Source of the DNA: Candidatus Vesicomyidisocius sp. Agig_15_S12
GTDB lineage: Bacteria > Pseudomonadota > Gammaproteobacteria > PS1 > Pseudothioglobaceae
Assembly (NCBI GenBank): GCA_021730225.1
Contig: CP072532.1
Span: forward strand, 207,230 to 271,229
DNA: 64,000 nucleotides
Direction of reading: 5' to 3'
Shown: positions 58,459 to 64,000 of the stretch, piece by piece
How positions within the stretch are numbered: the first letter of the stretch is position 1
Layout: the number at the start of each line of letters is the position of its first letter
Translations under genes and position numbers: made by a program
The notes under the pieces: generated by a model
Seen by the model: the letters and a program-made list of their open reading frames with translations, nothing else
What the model was told of the DNA's origin: nothing
Databases searched by the model: none

Positions 58459-58859
58459 TGGATATTTTAAAGTTAGATATTAAGACTCAATCAAACCTTA
58501 CTTTGCAGTTATTTAAAATCTTAGAGAATTGGCATTTAGCAGATATTGAGCAACTGAAGCTATTAGATTTGTATGGGGTCATTAAGCCTAGACATTTGTG
58601 TTTATATAGGAATTTATATAAATCATTTGATTTTGATGAGAGATTGATGAAACGCACTGAAATAATTTTAGGGGTTAGTGAGTCTTTAGGTACAACATTT
58701 CCAATTAATAAGGAATATGGAACAATTTGGTTAAAGCGCCCGGTTAAAAAATTTAAATATAAAACTCCATTGGAGCTTATGTTAAGTGGCTATACTGGTA
58801 TGATGCGCGTTTGGTATTTTTTAGATTGTACACAAGAATGGAAAAATGAATTAATTTGA
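58458..58859 (+). CDS. MbcA/ParS/Xre antitoxin-domain (DUF2384-like) protein
   Basis: 133 residues. The C-terminal third (TIWLKRPVKKFKYKTPLELM then LSGYTGMMRVWYFLDC, about 95-125) has the pattern of the antitoxin toxin-binding domain (WL..PN..L.G.TPLELL.S..G...V...L). The N-terminal half is helical and fits the Xre-like part. No RES/COG5654 toxin follows; the next 740 bp is decayed. The start codon overlaps the tolA stop (TAATG), so it is translated with the Tol proteins, in the place of tolB. Whether it is a solo antitoxin relic or an adopted regulator is open. Confidence 0.72.
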   Translation: MDILKLDIKTQSNLTLQLFKILENWHLADIEQLKLLDLYGVIKPRHLCLYRNLYKSFDFDERLMKRTEIILGVSESLGTTFPINKEYGTIWLKRPVKKFKYKTPLELMLSGYTGMMRVWYFLDCTQEWKNELI

Positions 58860-59601
58860 GATTAAAGCTAAAACTGAAATATTGTATGCATCTCAAGAGT
58901 GCAATATGAATGATATTGATACATTAGTTCAAGAAATTAGTACTTTAAGTTGTTACAATAGACAGAACAATATGTATCTGTTATTTCCCAAATTAGGGAA
59001 ATAACATTTATCTGAGAATAATTTAGCAGTATTGGTTAAAATATTGACGCAAAATAATATGGTAGGTGTAGTGGGTAGTAGTGGTAATTCGCTTAGATAA
59101 ACTAGATTTGATCGATTTTTCTAAGATTTGTGGTAGCATAGTTCTGTATTTGCTCAGCTATTTAAATTTAATAAAATTAAGACAAGTCAAAAAAATTATC
59201 AAAATAATGTTAATTTTATGTCATGATAAATTTATATATAGCATATAAAGGTGGGGTTGGTGAAGTGAATTTTTTGAGTAGATTATTGTAAAAGATAGTA
59301 ATTTGATTATTTTAGATAAGACTAAATGGAAGTACTATAGTTATATCGTTTGGCTATATTTATGATTTATAAAGAGTTATATAAAGGAAAGGTATTCGAA
59401 GGTATCTGTTTACTGGTATTTAGGGTAATAAGAAAACCATGATTTTCCAGTATTTTAACGCACAATTAATCTTTAATTTTGATGATTATAAGCGATTTAT
59501 ATTGCGCTTATCATATTATATATTATTAGAGCGGTTATCGATTTATTAGTCGGAAAGTTTAGATTTTAAATTATTTAAGTAAAATATACATTCAAACTTT
59601 T
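58860..59601 (+). pseudogene. 742 bp of decayed sequence after the antitoxin-domain gene
   Basis: Plus-strand pieces in one frame read MNDIDTLVQEISTLSCYNRQ then NNMYLLFPKLGK (58906-59001), stop, HLSENNLAVLVKILTQNNMV then GVVGSSGNSLR (about 59008-59097), stop, and later FAQLFKFNKIKTSQKNYQNN. This looks like one dead gene of at least 100 codons that followed in the operon. I do not recognise the family; it does not look like tolB or pal, nor a RES toxin. The last 300 bp before glyS has nothing visible except a small ATAAGCG/CGCTTAT hairpin near 59488. Confidence 0.5.
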
Positions 59602-61635
59602 ATGGATACACAAGACTTTTTATTAGAACTAGGATGTGAAGAGCTTCCACCGAAAAGCTTGCAACATCTATCTAATGCGCTTACATACAACTTAACTACT
59701 GAATTTGATAAGCTTAAGTTGTCTTATTCAAGTGTTGAGTCTTTTGCCACGCCTCGTCGTTTAGCGGTATTGATTAACGACCTTCAACTTCAGCAAAATA
59801 ATCAAACTATTGAACGTAAAGGGCCATTAATTAGTGAACTTGATAAAGCTATTGAAGGCTTTGCTAAATCTTGTGGTGTCGCTAAGAATATGTTAACGCA
59901 AAAAGCATTTGGTAAGACACAATATTATTTCTTTACCAAACAACAAACAGGTTTAAAAACGATAGATCTACTTGAATCTGCTGTTAATATTGCTATTCAG
60001 AATATCCCTATTGCCAAACCTATGTGCTGGAGTAATTTAGATATGTATTTTGTACGTCCAATACATTGGTTGATTATGATGTTAGGATCTGATGTTGTAC
60101 CAGCTTCAATCATGGGTTTGATTTCTAGCAACATCACCAGAGGGTTACGCTTCACAGGTGAATGTATTTTTGATATTAGTTGTGCTAAAGATTATCAAAA
60201 AACCCTTCTTGAAAAGGCTCAAATTGAGGTTAATTTTGATATGCGCAAGGCTATTATTCGTAAACAGATAATTAAGGTATCGCAAAATAACAATGCTACT
60301 GCGGTTATTGATGAACCTTTGCTTGATGAAGTTTGTGCATTGGTTGAATATCCATGTGCATTTTCAGGTAATTTTTCATCTAAATTTTTGGATATTCCAG
60401 AAGAAGTGCTTATTTCTGTGATGAAATCGCATCAAAAATATTTTCATATGTTAGATATGAATGGTAATTTGATGCCATCATTTATTTCAGTTGCTAATAT
60501 TGAGTCTAGTGATTTATCAGTTATTATTGATGGTAATGAGCGTGTTATTCGTTCCCGTTTAAGTGATTCAGAATTTTTCTGGATACAAGATAAGGCGCAC
60601 AGCCTTGAATTTCGTCTAGATAGGTTAAACCAAGTTTTATTTATGAAATCTTTGGGTTCCATGGGTGATAAAGCTAAACGTATTGAGATGCTTTCAGGAT
60701 ATATTGCTGGCGTTATTGGTGCTAATATTAAAGACAGTAGCCGTGCTGGCTTACTTTGTAAAAGTGATTTGGTTACATATATGGTAGGTGAGTTTGCTGA
60801 ACTTCAAGGTATAATGGGGGGATATTATGCCCTTAATGATTGCGAAAATAAAGCAGTATCAGTGGCTATTAGTGAACATTATCAGCCAAAATTTTCAGGT
60901 GATTCTTTACCAAATACAAGCGAAGGTTTAGTAGTTTCGATTGCTGATAAATTAGATACAATTACTGGTATTTTTGGTATTGGCCAGGATCCAACTGGCT
61001 CTAAAGATCCGTATGCACTGAGAAGGATGGCATTAGGTTTATTAAGGATTATATTGGAGTCAAAATTTCATATTAATCTTAAAGAACTGATTAGTAAATC
61101 ATTAAATGCTCATTTATCTGTTGTAAATACTAATAAAGCTAATGATATTTATCAATTTATGATGGAGCGTTTGCGGGCCTATTACAAGAAGCATCAGGTC
61201 AGTATGCAGGTCTTTGATGCAGTTTTGGCAGTGTGTCCAGAATCACCTTATGATTTTCATCTACGTATTAGAGCACTTAATACATTCACTAACAATCAAG
61301 AATTAAAAAATCTGATTGAAATAAATAAACGTATTGCTAATATATTGAAGAATTGCTCGGACTTATCAATCAAAGTTAATGATTCAGTTTTGATAGAAAT
61401 AGAGGAAAAAACACTATTTAAGGCAACAAAAATACTTGCTAAACGCATTTCTAATTCTATTAACTACACAAAAAATATGAAAGAACTTATTGCCCTTAAG
61501 GATATAATCGATGAGTTTTTTGATAAAGTTATGGTTAATACTGATGATGTTGCATTAAGACAAGCGCGTTTAAATTTAATTAACTGGGTTAGATCTTTAT
61601 TTTTGTCAGTTGCTGACATTTCATATCTTGCTTAA
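59602..61635 (+). CDS. glyS: Glycyl-tRNA synthetase beta subunit
   Basis: 677 residues (E. coli 689). Opens [22 protein letters not shown], with [12 protein letters not shown] near 49, ERKGP near 72, [14 protein letters not shown] near 273, and a GTGSGDPYALRR-like [18 protein letters not shown] near 465; the anticodon-binding region forms the C-terminus. It binds tRNA and works with GlyQ, which is 15 kb away and on the opposite strand. Followed immediately by a dtd relic. Confidence 0.97.
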   Translation: MDTQDFLLELGCEELPPKSLQHLSNALTYNLTTEFDKLKLSYSSVESFATPRRLAVLINDLQLQQNNQTIERKGPLISELDKAIEGFAKSCGVAKNMLTQKAFGKTQYYFFTKQQTGLKTIDLLESAVNIAIQNIPIAKPMCWSNLDMYFVRPIHWLIMMLGSDVVPASIMGLISSNITRGLRFTGECIFDISCAKDYQKTLLEKAQIEVNFDMRKAIIRKQIIKVSQNNNATAVIDEPLLDEVCALVEYPCAFSGNFSSKFLDIPEEVLISVMKSHQKYFHMLDMNGNLMPSFISVANIESSDLSVIIDGNERVIRSRLSDSEFFWIQDKAHSLEFRLDRLNQVLFMKSLGSMGDKAKRIEMLSGYIAGVIGANIKDSSRAGLLCKSDLVTYMVGEFAELQGIMGGYYALNDCENKAVSVAISEHYQPKFSGDSLPNTSEGLVVSIADKLDTITGIFGIGQDPTGSKDPYALRRMALGLLRIILESKFHINLKELISKSLNAHLSVVNTNKANDIYQFMMERLRAYYKKHQVSMQVFDAVLAVCPESPYDFHLRIRALNTFTNNQELKNLIEINKRIANILKNCSDLSIKVNDSVLIEIEEKTLFKATKILAKRISNSINYTKNMKELIALKDIIDEFFDKVMVNTDDVALRQARLNLINWVRSLFLSVADISYLA

Positions 61636-61637
61636 TA

Positions 61638-62058
61638 ATGAAAACTTTAATTTAACGCATAACGAATGCTAAAGTTAAAGTAAATAGTGAATTATGGAAA
61701 AAATCAATCAAAGATTGATAGTTTTATTGATAATGAAAAATATGATAAACAAGTAAAAGCAGAGAAAATGATTAAATCATTGTTATTATATTAGTCATTT
61801 TATGACGAAAACCAAAAGGATGAGTCTATTGGTTAAAGATATGTTGGATGTGACATTGGTTATTTTTCAATTGATTTCTAGTAACTAATACTAATTTAGG
61901 CATAAGAGCTAGTTTTTTTACCGATAGGTTATAAGAGGCATTATTTAATTATTTTTTGACTAAAATAAGAGTTAATTATTAGTGGTAATTTTAGTGCTAA
62001 TATACAAGTATCTTTAACCAATGATGGATCTGTGATATTTTATTATTATGTTAGATAG
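61638..62058 (+). pseudogene. dtd: dtd pseudogene (D-aminoacyl-tRNA deacylase)
   Basis: ATG 61638 reads MKTLI-stop-RITNAKVKVNSE, matching the Dtd start (M..LIQR V..A.V.V..E) with the Gln6 codon CAA now TAA. After shifts come QVKAEKMIKSLLLY, LVTNTNLGIRASFFTDRL-stop-EALFNYF (Dtd: L.ADT.RG.RPSF......EALYDYF) and finally GNFSANIQVSLTNDGSVIFY, matching the family end [20 protein letters not shown]. The SQ.T catalytic region is damaged. The enzyme removes D-amino acids from tRNA. It ends within the start of the next gene. Confidence 0.93.
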
Positions 62059-62458
62059 TATAGTAGTACTTATAAATCAATTAGAAGATATACTATTAAT
62101 CATAGGTATAATTTTTGGAATGATTTTTATCATTAGTTTATTTTTAATACCTTATTTATTAGGGCTAATGCCATTGAATTATTTTCTAAAAAACTCAGAA
62201 AATAAATTAAAAATAAGAAGACCTTTTAATTTGATGAAATTGATACTTAAGACATTAACTGGTTTTATATTATTAATTATTGGTATTATCATGTTAGTAA
62301 CGCCAGGCCAAGGATTAATATCAATTTTATTAGGTTTATTTTTGATGGAATTTCCAGGTAAACGACAACTAGAACTTAAATTAATCAATCATAACTTAAC
62401 CTTTAAAACACTTAATTGGTTACGTTCTAAAGCTAATAAACCCCCATTTAAGCGATAA
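62048..62458 (+). CDS. PGPGW-type small transmembrane protein
   Basis: 136 residues with two strong membrane segments (about 15-42 and 72-105) and a basic tail. The motif VTPGQGLISILLGLFLMEFP then GKRQLELKL is characteristic of the putative transmembrane PGPGW family (function unknown). Starts inside the end of the dtd relic, formerly a coupled pair, and is 3 bp from the next gene. Confidence 0.8.
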   Translation: MLDSIVVLINQLEDILLIIGIIFGMIFIISLFLIPYLLGLMPLNYFLKNSENKLKIRRPFNLMKLILKTLTGFILLIIGIIMLVTPGQGLISILLGLFLMEFPGKRQLELKLINHNLTFKTLNWLRSKANKPPFKR

Positions 62459-62461
62459 TTA

Positions 62462-63091
62462 ATGATAGAAAGTAAAATAATATCAATAACATTATTATTA
62501 GCAGTAGTAATATTTACTCTATTTTACCTATTTACTCGTAATATACAAATGCCACAAAATCAATCTATGCCGTGGCAAAGTTTTATCAATAGTCAAGGTA
62601 ATACGGTTGTGTTTAATTTAACCATGGGCCATAGTAGTCTTATCGATGCAATGCATTTATTTGGCTCTGAGATTGAGATTGCTATGTTTGGAAGTGAGAG
62701 TAAAGAGCAGGAATTAGAAGTATTCTTTTCTAACACAAAAGTGGGTGGTATTGGTGCTAATGTTATTTTAAATTTAATATTTGATCAAAAAGATACTAAA
62801 TATTTAAATAACAACATTAAAAAATTGAGAGTTATGTCTTCAAGTGTTAGGAAAACAACGTTTAATTTGATGGCTGAAATATCAATGTTAGATCTAAAAA
62901 TCAAATCATTAACCTTTATACCTAAAGTAGATTTATCAAAAGAGATAATTATTAATCTATTTGGTAAGCCTAGTAGAGTGGAGCTGGTTAGTCAGAGTGT
63001 ATCATATTGGTATTATTTAATCAAAGGTATACGTATAATTATTGATGACGATAATAAAGAGATTTTAGAATTTTATAATGAGGTAGTTTAA
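62462..63091 (+). CDS. Membrane-anchored protein of unknown function
   Basis: 209 residues: N-terminal anchor (about 6-26), then a soluble, presumably periplasmic domain without cysteines. Notable stretch TMGHSSLIDAMHLFGSEIEIAMFG (about 57-80), and a later segment INLFGKPSRVELVSQSVSYW then YYLIKGIRIIIDDDNKE that resembles the small-molecule-like BamE/SmpA turn (LFGKPS... followed by a tyrosine/tryptophan strand). Family not recognised. Intact, overlapping the next gene by one base, so expressed as part of glyS-(dtd)-PGPGW-this-arsC-like. Confidence 0.75.
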   Translation: MIESKIISITLLLAVVIFTLFYLFTRNIQMPQNQSMPWQSFINSQGNTVVFNLTMGHSSLIDAMHLFGSEIEIAMFGSESKEQELEVFFSNTKVGGIGANVILNLIFDQKDTKYLNNNIKKLRVMSSSVRKTTFNLMAEISMLDLKIKSLTFIPKVDLSKEIIINLFGKPSRVELVSQSVSYWYYLIKGIRIIIDDDNKEILEFYNEVV

Positions 63092-63417
63092 TGATTACAA
63101 TGTATGGGATTAAAAATTGTAATACCATTAAAAAAGCACAAAAATTCTTAATCAACCATCAGGTTAATTTTGAATTTATTGATTTTCGTGATAATCCGAT
63201 TGATAAAACTAAGTTGCAAACATTTGTAGATAAGGTCACTTGGGAAAGGCTTATTAATAAGCGTTCTACTACTTATCGAAATTTAAATGATGAAGAAAAA
63301 GGTAATATTACTTTAGAATTAGTACTGAAAAATCCAACACTTATCAAACGCCCAATATTGATAATTGGTGATGATATCATGGTTGGATTTAGTGAAAAAA
63401 ATTATTTAAAATTATAA
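63091..63417 (+). CDS. ArsC/Spx-family reductase-like protein (YffB type)
   Basis: 108 residues: thioredoxin-like fold with YGIKNCNTIKKAQKFL (Cys10, no second Cys in the loop), FIDFRDNPID, and the IKRPILI strand. This matches the YffB/arsenate reductase-like group (glutathione-dependent thiol reductase proposed), not a true arsenate reductase. Start overlaps the previous stop. dapE, which often follows yffB, is absent. Convergent with thioredoxin. Confidence 0.88.
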   Translation: MITMYGIKNCNTIKKAQKFLINHQVNFEFIDFRDNPIDKTKLQTFVDKVTWERLINKRSTTYRNLNDEEKGNITLELVLKNPTLIKRPILIIGDDIMVGFSEKNYLKL

Positions 63418-63423
63418 TAATAA

Positions 63424-63783
63424 TTATTTTTTCTTTTTAATTTCTTCACGTATTTTGTGCATATCAAATGCCTTGGCTTTAGTAATAACATCTTCTAAAT
63501 TAGAACCTGACATTGCTCCTGGTTGAGAGAATACTTCAATTTGTTCTCTGAAAATCATTAGAGTAGGAATAGATCGAATTTGAAAATTACTTGCTAGTTT
63601 TTGTTCATCTTCGGTGTTTATTTTAGCAAAAATAACATTATCTACTTTGTTAGAAACTTCATCATAAGTGGGTGAAAATTGTTTGCAAGGACCACACCAT
63701 GGAGCCCAAAAGTCTAGTACAACAATGTCATTATTTTGAATGGTTTCATCAAAATTACTTAGATTTAGTTCTAATACTGCCAT
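63424..63783 (-). CDS. trxA: Thioredoxin
   Basis: 119 residues: active site WAPWCGPCK with Cys30 and Cys33, cis-proline loop RSIPTLMIF near 70. The usual C-terminal GA(LxxxL) follows in modified form (GAMSGSNLEDVITKAKAFDM), plus a Lys/Glu-rich tail of about ten residues (KIREEIKKKK) beyond the normal thioredoxin length of 108. Disulfide reductant for cytoplasmic proteins. Could be a thioredoxin paralogue; the symbol is tentative. Confidence 0.9.
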   Translation of the reverse strand: MAVLELNLSNFDETIQNNDIVVLDFWAPWCGPCKQFSPTYDEVSNKVDNVIFAKINTEDEQKLASNFQIRSIPTLMIFREQIEVFSQPGAMSGSNLEDVITKAKAFDMHKIREEIKKKK

Positions 63784-63885
63784 TTGTTTTAATCCTTAAA
63801 ATTTAAAAGTATATCATAAGGGTGTAATATGTGTTAGATAAACCTATAAAAATTATTAAATATTTTTTAATGAAATTTTAGGGGT

Positions 63886-64000
63886 TTATTTTGGTTTAAG
63901 AATAACAGATTTCGGTTTAATTGAGTCTAATAATCTTAAATTTAATGGTTTCGTATATTGGCTAAGCATATTATTACTAATTTTATATAAATCTAGTAAA
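63886..64000 (-). CDS. C-terminal 37 codons of a gene entering from the right edge
   Basis: Open minus-strand frame from the window end to TAA at 63886, reading LLDLYKISNNMLSQYTKPLN then LRLLDSIKPKSVILKPK. Too short to identify; could also be chance, since 37 codons without a stop is only mildly unusual. It lies about 100 bp upstream of trxA. Confidence 0.35.
   Translation of the reverse strand, partial: LLDLYKISNNMLSQYTKPLNLRLLDSIKPKSVILKPK

Noticed and set aside
58860-59601. tolB or RES-toxin relic after the antitoxin-domain gene
   Set aside because: The readable fragments resemble neither the TolB beta-propeller repeats (PxWSPDG) nor a RES domain.
1-64000. tRNA genes, IS elements, phage genes, CRISPR arrays
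   Set aside because: I looked for TPsiC-arm-like GGTTCRAATC words on both strands and for transposase-like frames; the few hits were inside protein genes, and none had a cloverleaf context.

Overview
The window is strongly AT-rich. Its genes are compact housekeeping genes of gammaproteobacterial type, separated by unusually long non-coding stretches in which dead genes can still be read. There are no insertion sequences, phage genes, CRISPR arrays or recognisable tRNA genes. Low GC, visible gene decay, split operons and a broken division/wall cluster point to a reduced-genome, vertically transmitted gammaproteobacterial symbiont. The gene set best fits the sulfur-oxidising clam-symbiont lineage (Candidatus Vesicomyosocius / Ruthia, SUP05-Thioglobus relatives). 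That assignment is inference from gene content, not from a database match.

Layout. 1-3.7 kb: rod-shape operon mreB-mreC-mreD-mrdA (minus strand; mrdA runs off the left edge). 3.8-5.7 kb: class I fumarase and RNase P RNA. 6-14.3 kb (minus): prmC, an orphan rsxE, clpB, fmt, argH and a small exported protein. 14.3-24.4 kb: hemC, a 1.45 kb empty stretch, ftsY, hemJ, clcA, cysM, thrC, hom and a BI-1 protein. 24.4-34.4 kb: murD, miaA, bolA, a clear mltD pseudogene, then ddl-murB-murC-ispF-ispD-ftsB (minus). 34.5-38 kb: a small membrane protein, an Smr protein, rpsT, hflD-mnmA. 38-41 kb: empty stretches around two copper-delivery genes (PCuAC and SCO) for cytochrome oxidase assembly. 41-48.6 kb (minus): miaB, nlpD-like, yqaA, glyQ, then metK-ahcY behind a probable SAM riboswitch, and ccmAB. 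48.6-54.4 kb: sppA, bamE/fur divergent pair, znuB, prfA and hemA. 54.5-64 kb (plus): lolB remnant, ruvB, tolQRA with an Xre/MbcA-type antitoxin-domain gene, glyS, a dtd pseudogene, three small genes, then thioredoxin and the tail of another gene on the minus strand.

How it fits together. Much of the window concerns the envelope: peptidoglycan precursors (murB, murC, murD, ddl), elongation (mreBCD, mrdA), outer-membrane upkeep (bamE, tolQRA) and haem/respiration (hemA, hemC, hemJ, ccmAB, SCO/PCuAC). Several ancestral neighbours are absent where expected: ftsQ-ftsA-ftsZ after ddl, hemD after hemC, rsxABCDG with rsxE, ruvA/ruvC with ruvB, tolB/pal with tolA, znuC with znuB, rpoS after nlpD. Pseudogenes of mltD, dtd and probably lolB show this is continuing erosion.

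Most interesting signals: (1) MreB carries an in-frame triplication of a 24-bp unit that triples its N-terminal membrane-contact segment, in a genome where ftsZ is not at its usual place; (2) the metK leader combines a promoter placed at an SAM-II-like aptamer, an intrinsic terminator, and an 11-bp perfect anti-Shine-Dalgarno/Shine-Dalgarno helix enclosing that terminator; (3) a 19-bp-arm perfect hairpin in otherwise empty DNA; (4) precise, datable pseudogenes; (5) an orphan antitoxin-domain gene translationally coupled to tolA.
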